Shown here: positions 44,552-59,600 of the stretch, one piece after another
Layout of the letters: each line of letters begins with the position of its first letter
Position numbering within the stretch: the stretch's first letter is position 1
Source: Lineus longissimus
Taxonomy: Eukaryota; Nemertea; Pilidiophora; Heteronemertea; Lineidae
Reading direction: 5' to 3'
NCBI RefSeq assembly: GCF_910592395.1
Contig: NC_088322.1
Location: 5,081,431-5,145,430, forward strand
DNA length: 64,000 bases
The notes under the pieces: model-generated
Told to the model about the DNA's origin: nothing
Database searches by the model: none
The model's input: only the letters and a program-made list of their open reading frames with translations
Translations under genes and position numbers: made by a program

Positions 44552-47500
44552 AATGAGCGTGATCAGTCGCGAAGAGCGCTATCGCCGACCAACTTTCATC
44601 GCCAGTAGTGTAATATCGCTATCGAATGACGAGTTATTATCGCAGTATCTTGAAATTGTGGTCTCAGTTTGTCAAATCGGTCATCTCGACTCTGTATAAC
44701 CAAAATGATCGTGATCAGTCGCGACGAGCGCCAGCACCAACCGACTTTCATCGCCAGTAGTGTAATATCGCTAGTCGAATGACAACTTATCATCGCGGAA
44801 TCTCGAAATTGCGGTCTCGGTTAGTCGAATCGGTCATCTCGACTCCGTGTAACCAAAATGAGCGTGAACGGTCGCGACGAGCGCTAACACCGACCGACTT
44901 TCATCGCAAGTAGCGTAATATTGCTAGTCGAATGACAACTTCTCATCGCAGAATCTCGAAATTGCGGTCTCAGTTTGTCCAATCGGGTATCTCGAGTCTG
45001 TAAAACCAAAATGAGGGTGATCGGTAACGAGAAGCGCCATCGCCGACCGGCCATCATCGCCAGTAGTCTTACATCGTTAGTGGAGTGACAACTTATCATC
45101 GCAGAATCTGCAAATTGCGGTCCCAGTTTGTCCATCGGTCATCTCGACTCTGTACAACCAAAATTAGCGTGATCGGTCGCGACGAGCGCAATCACCGACC
45201 GACTTTCTTCGCCAGTAGTGTAATATTGCTAGTCGAATGACAACTTATCATCGCAGAATCTTGAAATTGCGGTCTCAGTTTGTCCAATCAGGGATCTCTA
45301 TATCGTTAGTTGAAAGACAACTTCTCGACGCAGACTCTCGAAATTGCAATCTCAGTTAGTGTAATCGGTCATCTCCACTCTGTATAACCAAAATGAGCGT
45401 GATCAGTCGCGACGAGTGCCATCGCCGATCAACTTTCATTGCTGGTCGTGTAATATCGCTATTGAATGACAACTTATCATCGCAGAATCTCGAAATTGCA
45501 GTCTCAGTTTGTCCAATCAGTCATCTTGACTCTGTATAACCAAAATGATCGTGATCGGTCGCGACGAGCGATATCGCTACCGACCGTGATCGCCAGTAGC
45601 GTAATATCGCTAGTCGAATGACAACTTATCATCGCAGAATCTCGAAATTGCCGTCTCAGTTTGTCTAATCGGTCATCTTGACTCTGTATAACCAAAATGA
45701 GCGTGATCAGTCGCGAAGAGCGCCATCGCCGACCAACCATCATCGCCAGTAGTCTTATATTGTTAGTTGAAAGACAACTTCTCGACGCAGACTCTCGAAA
45801 TTGCAATCTCAGTTAGTGTAATCGGTCCTCTCCACTCTGTATAACCAAAAGGAGCGTGATCGGTCGTGACTAGTGCCATCGCCGATCGACATTCATTGCT
45901 GCTCGTTTAATATCGCTATTGAATGACAACTTATCATCGCAGAATCTCGAACTTGCAGTCTCAGTTTGTCAAATCAGTCATCTTGACTCTGTATAACCAA
46001 AATGATCGTGATCGGTCGCGACGAGCAATATCGCTACCGACCGTGATCGCCAGTAGCGCAATATCGCTAGTCGAATGACAACTTATCATCGCAGAATCTC
46101 GAAATTGCCGTCTAAGTTTGTCGAATCGGTCATCTTGTCTCTGTATAACCAAAATGAGCGTGATCGGTCGCGACAAGCGCCATCGCTCACCGACCATCAT
46201 CGCCAGTTGCGTAATATTGCTAATCGAATGACAACTTCTCATCGCAGAATCTCAAAATTGCCGTCTAAGTTTGTCGAATCGGTCATCTTGACTCTGTATA
46301 ACCAAAATGAGCGTGATCGGTCGCGACGAGCGATATCGCTACCGACCGTGATCGCCAGTAGCGTAATATCGCTAGTCGAATGACAACTTATCATCGGAGA
46401 ATCTCGAAATTGCCGTTTCAGTTTGTCTAATCGGTCATCTTGACTCTGTATAACCAAAATGAGCGTGATCAGTCGCGAAGAGCGCTATCGCCGACCAACT
46501 TTCATCGCCAGTAGTGTAATATCGCTATCGAATGACGAGTTATTATCGCAGTATCTTGAAATTGTGGTCTCAGTTTGTCAAATCGGTCATCTCGACTCTG
46601 TATAACCAAAATGAGCGTGATCGGTCGCGACGAGCGCCATCACCGACCGACTTTCATCGCCAGTAGCGTAATATTGCTAGTCGAATGACAACTTCTCATC
46701 GCAGAATCTCGAAATTGCCGTCTCAGTTTGTCCAATCGGTCATCTTGACTCTGTATAACCAAAATGAGCGTGATCGGTCGCGACGAGCGCCATCACCGAC
46801 TGACTTTCATCGCCAGTAGTGTAATATCGCTAGTCGAATGACAACTTCTCATCGCAGAATCTGGAAATTGTGGTCTCAGTTTGTCCAATCGGTCATCTTG
46901 TTTCTGTAATTAAAAATGAGCGTGATCGGTCGCGACAAGCGCCATCGCTCAACAACCATCATCGCCCTTTGCGTAATATTGCTAATCGAATGACAACTTC
47001 TCATCGCAGAATCTCAAAATTGCCGTCTAAGTTTGTCGAATCGGTCATCTTGACTCTGTATAACCAAAATGAGCGTGATCGGTCGCGACGAGCGCCATCG
47101 CCGCTGACTTTCATCGCCACTAGTGTAATATCGCTAGTCGAATGACAACTTATCATCGCGGAATCTCGAAATTGCGGTCTCAGTTAGTCGAATCGGTCAT
47201 CTCGACTCCGTGTAACCAAAATGAGCGTGAACGGTCGCGACGAGCGCTAATACCGACCGACTTTCATCGCAAGTAGCGTAATATTGCTAGTCGAATGACA
47301 ACTTCTCATCGCAGAATCTCGAAATTGCCGTCTCAGTTTGTCCAATCGGGTATCTCGAATCTGTAAAACCAAAATGAGGGTGATCGCTCACGACAAGCGC
47401 CATCGCCGACCGGCCATCATCGCCAGTAGTCTTACATCGTTAGTGGAGTGACAACTGATCATCGCAGAATCTGCAAATTGCGGTCACAGATTGTCCATCG

Positions 47501-50500
47501 GTCATCTCGACTCTGTACAACCAAAATTAGCGTGATCGGTCGCGACGAGCGCCATCACCGACCGACTTTCATCGCCAGTAGTGTAATATTGCTAGTCGAA
47601 TGACAACTTATCATCGCAGAATCTTGAAATTGCGGTCTCAGTTTGTCCAATCAGGGATCTCCACTCTGTATATCCAAAATCAGCGTGATCGGTCGCGACG
47701 AGCGCCATCGCCGACCGACCATCATCGCCAGTAGTCTTATATCGTTAGTTGAAAGACAACTTCTCGACACAGACTCTCGAAATTGCAATCTCAGTTAGTG
47801 TAATCGGTCATCTCCACTCTGTATAACCAAAATGAGCGTGATCGGTCGCGACGAGTGCCATCGCCGATCGACTTTCATTGCTGGTCGTGTAATATCGCTA
47901 TTGAATGACAACTTATCATCGCAGAATCTCGAAATTGCAGTCTCAGTTTGTCCAATCAGTCATCTTGACTCTTTATAACCAAAATGATCGTGATCGGTCG
48001 CGACTAGCGATATCGCTACCGACCGTGATCGCCAGTAGCGTAATATCGCTAGTCGAATGACAACTTGTCATCGCAGAATCTCGAAATTGCCGTCTCAGTT
48101 TGTCTAATCGGTCATCTTGACTCTGTATAACCAAAATGAGCGTGATCGGTCGCGACGAGCGCCATCACCGACTGACTTTCATCGCCAGTAGTGTAATATC
48201 GCTAGTCGAATGACAGCTTCTCATCGCAGAATCTGGAAATTGTGGTCTCAGTTTGTCCAATCGGTCATCTTGTCTCTGTATAACCAAAATGAACGTGATC
48301 GGTCGCGACAAGCGCCATCGCTCACCAACCATCATCGCCAGTTGCGTAATATTGCTAATCGAATGACAACTTCTCATCGCAGAATCTCAAAATTGCCGTC
48401 TAAGTTTGTCGAATCGGTCATCTTGACTCTGTATAACCAAAATGATCGTGGTAGGTCGCGACAAGCGCCATCGCCGCTGACTTTCATCGCCAGTAGTGTA
48501 ATATCGCCATCGAATGACAACTTATCATCGCAGAATCTCAAAATTGTGGTCTCAGTTTATCTAATCGGTCATCTCGACTCTGTATAACCAAAATGATCGT
48601 GATCGGTCGCGACGAGCGCCAGCACCAACCGACTTTCATCGCCAGTAGTGTAATATCGCTAGTCGAATGACAACTTATCATCGCGGAATCTCGAAATTGC
48701 GGTCTCAGTTAGTCGAATCGGTCATCTCGACTCCGTGTAACCAAAATGAGCGTGAACGGTCGCGACGAGCGCTAACACCGACCGACTTTCATCGCAAGTA
48801 GCGTAATATTGCTAGTCGAATGACAACTTGTCATCGCAGAATCTTGAAATTGCGGTCTCAGTTTGTCCAATCAGGGATCTCTATATCGTTAGTTGAAAGA
48901 CAACTTCTCGACGCAGACTCTCGAAATTGCAATCTCAGTTAGTGTAATCGGTCATCTCCAATCTGTATAACCAAAATGAGCGTGATCGGTCGCGACGAAT
49001 GCCATCGCCGATCAACTTTCATTGCTGGTTGTGTAATATCGCTATTGAATGACAACTTATCATCGCAGAATCTCGAAATTGCAGTCTCAGTTTGTCCAAT
49101 CAGTCATCTTGACTCTGTATAACCAAAATGATCGTGATCGGTCGCGACCAGCGCTATATTGTACCGACCGTGATCGCCAGTAGCGTAATATCGCTAGTCG
49201 AATGACAACTTATCATCGCAGAATCTCGAAATTGCCGTCTAAGTTTGTCGAATCGGTCATCTTGTCTCTGTATAACCAAAATGAGCGTGATCGGTCGCGA
49301 CAAGCGCCATCGCTCACCGACCATCATCGTCAGTTGCGTAATATTGCTAATCGAATGACAACTTCTCATCACAGAATCTCAAAATTGCCGTCTAAGTTTG
49401 TCGAATCGGTCATCTTGACTCTGTATAACCAAAGTGAGCGTGATCGGTCGCGACGAGCGATATCACTACCGACCGTGATCGCCAGTAGCGTAATATCGCT
49501 AGTCGAATGACAACTTCTCATCGCAGAATCTCGAAATTGCCGTTTCAGTTTGTCTAATCGGTCATCTTGACTTTGTATAACCAAAATGAGCGTGATCAGT
49601 CGCGAAGAGCCCCATCGCCGACCAACTTTCATCGCCAGTAGTGTAATATCGCTATCGAATGACGAGTTATTATCGCAGTATCTTGAAATTGTGGTCTCAG
49701 TTTGTCCAATCGGTCATCTTGACTCTGTATAACCAAAATGAGCGTGATCGGTCGCGACGAGCGCCATCACCGACTGACTTTCATCGCCAGTACTGTAATA
49801 TCGCTAGTCGAATGACAGCTTCTCATCGCAGCATCTGGAAATTGTGGTCTCAGTTTGTCCAATCGGTCATCTTGACTCTGTATAACCAAAATGAGCGTGA
49901 TCGGTCGCGACGAGCGCCATCACCGACTGACTTTCATCGCCAGTAGTGTAATATCGCTAGTCGAATGACAGCTTCTCATCGCAGAATCTGGAAATTGTGG
50001 TCTCAGTTTGTCCAATCGGTCATCTTGACTCTGTATAACCAAAATGAGCGTGATCGGTCGTGACGAGCGCCATCACCGACTGACTTTCATCGCCAGTAGT
50101 GTAATATCGCTAGTCGAATGACAGCTTCTCATCGCAGAATCTGGAAATTGTGGTCTCAGTTTGTCCAATCGGTCATCTTGACTCTGTATAACCAAAATGA
50201 GCGTGATCGGTCGCGACGAGCGCCATCACCGACCGACTTTCATCGCCAGTAGCGTAATATCGCTATCGAATGACGAGTTATTATCACAGTATCTTGAAAT
50301 TGTGCTCTCAGTTTGTCAAATCGGTCATTTCGACTCTGTATAACCAAAATGAGCGTGATCGGTCGCGACGAGCGCCATCACCGACCGACTTTCATCGCCA
50401 GTAGCGTAATATTGCTAGTCGACTGACAACTTCTCATCGCAGAATCTCGAAATTGCCGTCTCAGTTTGTCCAATCGGTCATCTTGACTCTGTATAACCAA

Positions 50501-50873
50501 AATGAGCGTGATCGGTCGCGACGAGCGCCATCACCGACTGACTTTCATCGCCAGTAGTGTAATATCGCTAGTCGAATGACAGCTTCTCATCGCAGAATCT
50601 GGAAATTGTGGTCTCAGTTTGTCCAATCGGTCATCTTGTCTCTGTATAACCAAAATGAGCGTGATCGGTCGCGACAAGCGCCATCGCTCACCAACCATCA
50701 TCGCCCTTTGCGAAATATTGCTAATCGAATGACAACTTATCATCGCGGAATCTCGAAATTGCGGTCTCAGTTAGTCAAATCGGTCATCTCGACTCCGTGT
50801 AACCAAAATGAGCGTGAACGGTCGCAACGAGCGCTAACACCGACCGACTTTCATCGCAAGTAGCGTAATATTG

Positions 50874-53600
50874 CTAGTCGAATGACAACTTCTCATCGCA
50901 GAATCTCGAAATTGCCGTCTCAGTTTGTCCAATCGGGTATCTCGACTCTGTAAAACCAAAATGAGGGTGATCGGTCACGACAAGCGCCATCGCCGACCGG
51001 CCATCATCGCCAGTAGTCTTACATCGTAAGTGGAGTGACAACTGATCATCGCAGAATCTGCAAATTGCGGTCACAGTTTGTCCATCGGTCATCTCGACTC
51101 TGTACAACCAAAATTAGCGTGATCGGTCGCGACGAGCGCCATCACCGACCGACTTTCATCGCCAGTAGTGTAATATTGCTAGTCGAATGACAACTTATCA
51201 TCGCACAATCTTGAAATTGCGGTCTCAGTTTGTCCAATCAGGGATCTCCACTCTGTATATCCAAAATCAGCGTGATCGGTCGCGACGAGGGCCATCGCCG
51301 ACCGACCATCATCGCCAGTAGTCTTATATCGTTAGTTGAAAGACAACTTCTCGACGCAGACTCTCGAAATTGCAATCTCAGTTAGTGTAATCGGTCATCT
51401 CCACTCTGTATAACCAAAATGAGCGTGATCGGTGGCGACGAGTGCCATCGCCGATCGACTTTCATTGCTGGTCGTGTAATATCGCTATTGAATGACAACT
51501 TATCATCGCAGAATCTCGAAATTGCAGTCTCAGTTTGTCCAATCAGTCATCTTGACTCTTTATAACCAAAATGATCGTGATCGGTCGCGACGAGCGATAT
51601 CGCTACCGACCGTGATCGCCAGTAGCGCAATATCGCTAGTCGAATGACAACTTATCATCGCAGAATCTCTAAATTGCCATCTCAGTTTGTCTAATTGGTC
51701 ATCTTGACTCTGTATAACCAAAATGAGCGTGATCAGTCGCGAAGAGCGCCATCACCGACCAACTTTCATCGCCAGTAGTGTAATATCGCTATCGAATGAC
51801 GACTTATTATCGCAGTATCTTGAAATTGTGGTCGCAGTTTGTCTAATCGGTCATCTCGACTCTGTATAACCAAAATGAGCGTGATCGGTCGCGACGAGCG
51901 CAATCACCGACCGATTTTCATCGCCAGTAGCGTAATATTGCTAGTCGAATGACAACTTCTCATCGCAGAATCTCGAAATTGCCGTCTCAGTTTGTCCAAT
52001 CGGTCATTTTGACTCTGTATACCCAAAATGAGCGTGATCGGTCGCGACGAGCGCCATCACCGACTGACTTTCATCGCCAGTAGTGTAATATCGCTAGTCG
52101 AATGACAGGTTCTCATCGCAGAATCTGGAAATTGTGGTCTCAGTTTGTCCAATCGGTCATCTTGTCTCTGTATAACCAAAATGAGCGTGATCGGTCGCGA
52201 CAAGCGCCATCGCTCACCGACCATCATCGCCAGTAGCGTAATATTGCTAGTCGAATGACAACTTATTATCGCAGAATCTTGAAATTGCGGTCTCAGTTTG
52301 TCCAATCAGGGATCTCTATATCGTTAGTTGAAAGACAACTTCTCGACGCAGACTCTCGAAATTGCAATCTCAGTTAGTGTAATCGGTCATCTCCACTCTG
52401 TATAACCAAAATGAGCGTGATCGGTCGCGACGAGTGCCATCGCCGATCAACTTTCGTTGCTGGTCGAGTAATATCGCTATTGAATGACAACTTATCATCG
52501 CAGAATCTCGAAATTGCAGTCTCAGTTTGTCCAATCAGTCATCTTGACTCTGTATAACCAAAATGATCGTGATCGGTCGCGACGAGCGATATCGCTACCG
52601 ACCGTGATCGCCAGTAGCGTAATATCGCTAGTCGAATGACAACTTATCATCGCAGAATCTCGAAATTGCCGTCTCAGTTTGTCTAATCGGTCATCTTGTC
52701 TCTGTATAACCAATATGAGCGTGATCGGTCGCGACGAGCGCCATCGCTCACCGACCGTCATCGCCAGTAGCGTAATATTGCTAGTCGAATGACAACTTCT
52801 CATCGCAGAATCTCAAAATTGCCGTCTAAGTTTGTCGAATCGGTCATCTTGACTCTGTATAACCAAAATGAGCGTGATCGGTCGCGACGAGCAATATCGC
52901 TACCGACCGTGATCGCCAGTAGTGTAATATCGCTAGTCGAATGACAACTTATCATCGCAGAATCTCGAAATTGCCGTCTCAGTTTGTCCAATCGGTCATC
53001 TTGACTCTGTATAACCAAAATGAGCGTGATCGGTCGCGACGAGCGCCATCACCGACTGACTTTCATCGCCAGTAGTGTAATATCGCTAGTCGAATGACAG
53101 TTACTCATCGCAGAATCTGGAAATTGTGGTCTCAGTTTGTCCAATTGGTCATCTTGTCTCTGTATAACCAAAATGAGCGTGATCGGTCGCGACAAGCGCC
53201 ATCGCTCACCAACCATCATCGCCCTTTGCGTAATATTGCTAATCGAATGACAACTTCTCATCGCAGAATCTCAAAATTGCCGTCAAAGTTTGTCGAATCG
53301 GTCATCTTGGCTCTGTATAATCAAAATGAGCGTGATCGGTCGCGACGAGCGCCATCGCCGCTGACTTTCATCGCCAGTAGTGTAATATCGCCATCGAATG
53401 ACAACTTATCATCGCAGAATCTCGAAATTGTGGTCTCAGTTTATCTAATCGGTCATCTCGACTCTGTATAACCAAAATGATCGTGATCGGTCGCGACGAG
53501 CGCCAGCACCAACCGACTTTCATCGCCACTAGTGTAATATCGCTAGTCGAATGACAACTTATCATCGCGGAATCTCGAAACTGCGGTCTCAAGTAGTCGA
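50874..53600 (+). repeat. Higher-order satellite block, repeated at +2822 and +7475
   Basis: Recurs at 53696-56450 (offset 2822). Its first half recurs again at 58349-59780 (a further 4653). The block 56190-58020 recurs at 60691-62524 (offset 4501). Offsets 4653 and 4501 differ by exactly one 152-bp monomer. Confidence 0.85.
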
Positions 53601-56600
53601 ATCGGTGATCTCGACTCCGTGTAACCAAAATGAGCGTGAACGGTCGCGACGAGCGCTAACACCGACCGACTTTCATCGCAAGTAGCGAAATATTGCTAGT
53701 CGAATGACAACTTCTCATCGCAGAATCTCGAAATTGCCGTCTCAGTTTGTCCAATCGGGTATCTCGACTCTGTAAAACCAAAATGAGGGTGATCGGTCAC
53801 GACAAGCGCCATCGCCGACCGGCCATCATCGCCAGTAGTCTTACATCGTAAGTGGAGTGACAACTGATCATCGCAGAATCTGCAAATTGCGGTCACAGTT
53901 TGTCCATCGGTCATCTCGACTCTGTACAACCAAAATTAGCGTGATCGGTCGCGACGAGCGCCATCACCGACCGACTTTCATCGCCAGTAGTGTAATATTG
54001 CTAGTCGAATGACAACTTATCATCGCACAATCTTGAAATTGCGGTCTCAGTTTGTCCAATCAGGGATCTCCACTCTGTATATCCAAAATCAGCGTGATCG
54101 GTCGCGACGAGGGCCATCGCCGACCGACCATCATCGCCAGTAGTCTTATATCGTTAGTTGAAAGACAACTTCTCGACGCAGACTCTCGAAATTGCAATCT
54201 CAGTTAGTGTAATCGGTCATCTCCACTCTGTATAACCAAAATGAGCGTGATCGGTGGCGACGAGTGCCATCGCCGATCGACTTTCATTGCTGGTCGTGTA
54301 ATATCGCTATTGAATGACAACTTATCATCGCAGAATCTCGAAATTGCAGTCTCAGTTTGTCCAATCAGTCATCTTGACTCTTTATAACCAAAATGATCGT
54401 GATCGGTCGCGACGAGCGATATCGCTACCGACCGTGATCGCCAGTAGCGCAATATCGCTAGTCGAATGACAACTTATCATCGCAGAATCTCTAAATTGCC
54501 ATCTCAGTTTGTCTAATTGGTCATCTTGACTCTGTATAACCAAAATGAGCGTGATCAGTCGCGAAGAGCGCCATCACCGACCAACTTTCATCGCCAGTAG
54601 TGTAATATCGCTATCGAATGACGACTTATTATCGCAGTATCTTGAAATTGTGGTCGCAGTTTGTCTAATCGGTCATCTCGACTCTGTATAACCAAAATGA
54701 GCGTGATCGGTCGCGACGAGCGCAATCACCGACCGATTTTCATCGCCAGTAGCGTAATATTGCTAGTCGAATGACAACTTCTCATCGCAGAATCTCGAAA
54801 TTGCCGTCTCAGTTTGTCCAATCGGTCATTTTGACTCTGTATACCCAAAATGAGCGTGATCGGTCGCGACGAGCGCCATCACCGACTGACTTTCATCGCC
54901 AGTAGTGTAATATCGCTAGTCGAATGACAGGTTCTCATCGCAGAATCTGGAAATTGTGGTCTCAGTTTGTCCAATCGGTCATCTTGTCTCTGTATAACCA
55001 AAATGAGCGTGATCGGTCGCGACAAGCGCCATCGCTCACCGACCGTCATCGCCAGTAGCGTAATATTGCTAGTCGAATGACAACTTATTATCGCAGAATC
55101 TTGAAATTGCGGTCTCAGTTTGTCCAATCAGGGATCTCTATATCGTTAGTTGAAAGACAACTTCTCGACGCAGACTCTCGAAATTGCAATCTCAGTTAGT
55201 GTAATCGGTCATCTCCACTCTGTATAACCAAAATGAGCGTGATCGGTCGCGACGAGTGCCATCGCCGATCAACTTTCGTTGCTGGTCGAGTAATATCGCT
55301 ATTGAATGACAACTTATCATCGCAGAATCTCGAAATTGCAGTCTCAGTTTGTCCAATCAGTCATCTTGACTCTGTATAACCAAAATGATCGTGATCGGTC
55401 GCGACGAGCGATATCGCTACCGACCGTGATCGCCAGTAGCGTAATATCGCTAGTCGAATGACAACTTATCATCGCAGAATCTCGAAATTGCCGTCTCAGT
55501 TTGTCTAATCGGTCATCTTGTCTCTGTATAACCAAAATGAGCGTGATCGGTCGCGACGAGCGCCATCGCTCACCGACCATCATCGCCAGTTGCGTAATAT
55601 TGCTAATCGAATGACAACTTCTCATCGCAGAATCTCAAAATTGCCGTCTAAGTTTGTCGAATCGGTCATCTTGACTCTGTATAACCAAAATGAGCGTGAT
55701 CGGTCGCGACGAGCAATATCGCTACCGACCGTGATCGCCAGTAGTGTAATATCGCTAGTCGAATGACAACTTATCATCGCAGAATCTCGAAATTGCCGTC
55801 TCAGTTTGTCCAATCGGTCATCTTGACTCTGTATAACCAAAATGAGCGTGATCGGTCGCCACGAGCGCCATCACCGACCGACTTTCATCGCCAGTAGTGT
55901 AATATCGCTAGTCGAATGACAGTTACTCATCGCAGAATCTGGAAATTGCGGTCTCAGTTTGTCCAATTGGTCATCTTGTCTCTGTATAACCAAAATGAGC
56001 GTGATCGGTCGCGACTAGCGCCATCGCTCACCAACCATCATCGCCCTTTGCGTAATATTGCTAATCGAATGACAACTTCTCATCGCAGAATCTCAAAATT
56101 GCCGTCAAAGTTTGTCGAATCGGTCATCTTGGCTCTGTATAATCAAAATGAGCGTGATCGGTCGCGACGAGCGCCATCGCCGCTGACTTTCATCGCCAGT
56201 AGTGTAATATCGCCATCGAATGACAACTTATCATCGCAGAATCTCGAAATTGTGGTCTCAGTTTATCTAATCGGTCATCTCGACTCTGTATAACCAAAAT
56301 GATCGTGATCGGTCGCGACGAGCGCCAGCACCAACCGACTTTCATCGCCACTAGTGTAATATCGCTAGTCGAATGACAACTTATCATCGCGGAATCTCGA
56401 AACTGCGGTCTCAAGTAGTCGAATCGGTGATCTCGACTCCGTGTAACCAAAATGAGCGTGAACGGTCGCGACGAGCGCTAACACCGACCGACTTTCATCG
56501 CAAGTAGCGAAATATTGCTAGTCGAATGACAACTTCTCATCGCAGAATCTCGAAATTGCCGTCTCAGTTTGTCCAATCGAGTATCTCGACTCTGTAAAAC

Positions 56601-59600
56601 CAAAATGAGGGTGATCGGTCACGACAAGCGCCATCGCCGACCGGCCATCATCGCCAGTAGTCTTACATCGTTAGTGGAGTGACAACTTATCATCGCAGAA
56701 TCTGCAAATTGCGGTCACAGTTTGTCCATCGGTCATCTCGACTCTGTACAACCAAAACTAGCGTGATCGGTCGCGACGAGCGCCATCACCGACCGACTTT
56801 CATCGCCAGTAGTGTAATATTGCTAGTCGAATGAGAACTTAGCATCGCAGAATCTTGAAATTGTGGTCTCAGTTTGTCCAATCAGGGATCTCCACTCTGT
56901 ATATCCAAAATCAGCGTGATCGGTCGCGACGAGCGCCATCGCCGACCGACCATCATCGCCAGTAGTCTTATATTGTTAGTTGAAAGACAACTTCTCGACG
57001 CAGACTCTCGAAATTGCAATCTCAGTTAGTGTAATCGGTCATCTCCACTCTGTATAACCAAAATGAGCGTGATCGGTCGCGACGAATGCCATTGCCGATC
57101 GACTTTCATTGCTGGTCGTGTAATATCGCTATTGAATGACAACTTATCATCGCAGAATCTCGAAATTGCAGTCTCAGTTTGTCCAATCAGTCATCTTGAC
57201 TCTTTATAACCAAAATGATCGTGATCGGTCGCGACGAGCGATATCGCTACCGACCGTGATCGCCAGTAGCGTAATATCGCTAGTCGAATGACAACTTATC
57301 ATCGCAGAATCTCGAAATTGCCGTCTCAGTTTGTCTAATCGGTCATCTTGACTCTGTATCACTAAAGCGAGCGTGATCGGTCGCGACGAGCGCCATCGCC
57401 GCTGACTTTCATCGCCAGTAGTGTAATATCGCCATCGAATGACAACTTATCATCGCAGAATCTCGAAATTGTGGTCTCAGTTTATCTAATCGGTCATCTC
57501 GACTCTGTATAACCAAAATTATCGTGATCGGTCGCCACGAGCGCCAGCACCAACCGACTTTCATCGCCAGTAGTGTAATATCGCTAGTCGAATGACAACT
57601 TATCATCGCGGAATCTCGAAAGTGCGGTCTCAGTTAGTCGAATCGGTCATCTCGACTCCGTGTAACCAAAATGAGCGTGAACGGTCGCGACGAGCGCTAA
57701 CACCGACCGACTTTCATCGCAAGTAGAGTAATATTGCTAGTCGAATGACAACTTCTCATCGCAGAATCTCGAAATTGCGGTCTCAGTTTGTCCAATCGGT
57801 TATCTCGACTCTGTAAAACCAAAATGAGGGTGATCGGTCACGACAAGCGCCATCGCCGACTGGCCATCATCGCCAGTAGTCTTACATCGTTAGTGGAGTG
57901 ACAACTTATCATTGCAGAATCTGCAAATTGCGGTCCCAGTTTGTCCAATCGGGGATCTCCACTCTGTAAATTCAAAATCAGCGTGATCGGTCGTGACGAG
58001 CGCCATCGCCGACCGACCATCATCGCCAGTAGTCTTATATCATTAGTTGAAAGACAACTTCTCGACGCAGACTCTCAAAATTGCAATCTCAGTTAGTGTA
58101 ATCGGTCATCTTGTCTCTGTATAACCAAAATGAGCGTGATCGGTCGCGACAAGCGCCATCGCTCACCAACCATCATCGCCCTTTGCGTAATATTGCTAAT
58201 CGAATGACAACTTATCATCGCGGAATCTCGAAATTGCGGTCTCAGTTAGTCAAATCGGTCATCTCGACTCCGTGTAACCAAAATGAGCGTGAACGGTCGC
58301 AACGAGCGCTAACACCGACCGACTTTCATCGCAAGTAGCGTAATATTGCTAGTCGAATGACAACTTCTCATCGCAGAATCTCGAAATTGCCGTCTCAGTT
58401 TGTCCAATCGGGTATCTCGACTCTGTAAAACCAAAATGAGGGTGATCGGTCACGACAAGCGCCATCGCCGACCGGCCATCATCGCCAGTAGTCTTACATC
58501 GTAAGTGGAGTGACAACTGATCATCGCAGAATCTGCAAATTGCGGTCACAGTTTGTCCATCGGTCATCTCGACTCTGTACAACCAAAATTAGCGTGATCG
58601 GTCGCGACGAGCGCCATCACCGACCGACTTTCATCGCCAGTAGTGTAATATTGCTAGTCGAATGACAACTTATCATCGCAGAATCTTGAAATTGCGGTCT
58701 CAGTTTGTCCAATCAGGGATCTCCACTCTGTATATCCAAAATCAGCGTGATCGGTCGCGACGAGGGCCATCGCCGACCGACCATCATCGCCAGTAGTCTT
58801 ATATCGTTAGTTGAAAGACAACTTCTCGACACAGACTCTCGAAATTGCAATCTCAGTTAGTGTAATCGGTCATCTCCACTCTGTATAACCAAAATGAGCG
58901 TGATCGGTGGCGACGAGTGCCATCGCCGATCGACTTTCATTGCTGGTCCTGTAATATCGCTATTGAATGACAACTTATCATCGCAGAATCTCGAAATTGC
59001 AGTCTCAGTTTGTCCAATCAGTCATCTTGACTCTTTATAACCAAAATGATCGTGATCGGTCGCGACGAGCGATATCGCTACCGACCGTGATCGCCAGTAG
59101 CGCAATATCGCTAGTCGAATGACAACTTATCATCGCAGAATCTCTAAATTGCCATCTCAGTTTGTCTAATTGGTCATCTTGACTCTGTATAACCAAAATG
59201 AGCGTGATCAGTCGCGAAGAGCGCCATCACCGACCAACTTTCATCGCCAGTAGTGTAATATCGCTATCGAATGACGACTTATTATCGCAGTATCTTGAAA
59301 TTGTGGTCGCAGTTTGTCTAATCGGTCATCTCGACTCTGTATAACCAAAATGAGCGTGATCGGTCGCGACGAGCGCAATCACCAACCGATTTTCATCGCC
59401 AGTAGCGTAATATTGCTAGTCGAATGACAACTTCTCATCGCAGAATCTCGAAATTGCCGTCTCAGTTTGTCCAATCGGTCATTTTGACTCTGTATACCCA
59501 AAATGAGCGTGATCGGTCGCGACGAGCGCCATCACCGACTGACTTTCATCGCCAGTAGTGTAATATCGCTAGTCGAATGACAGGTTCTCATCGCAGAATC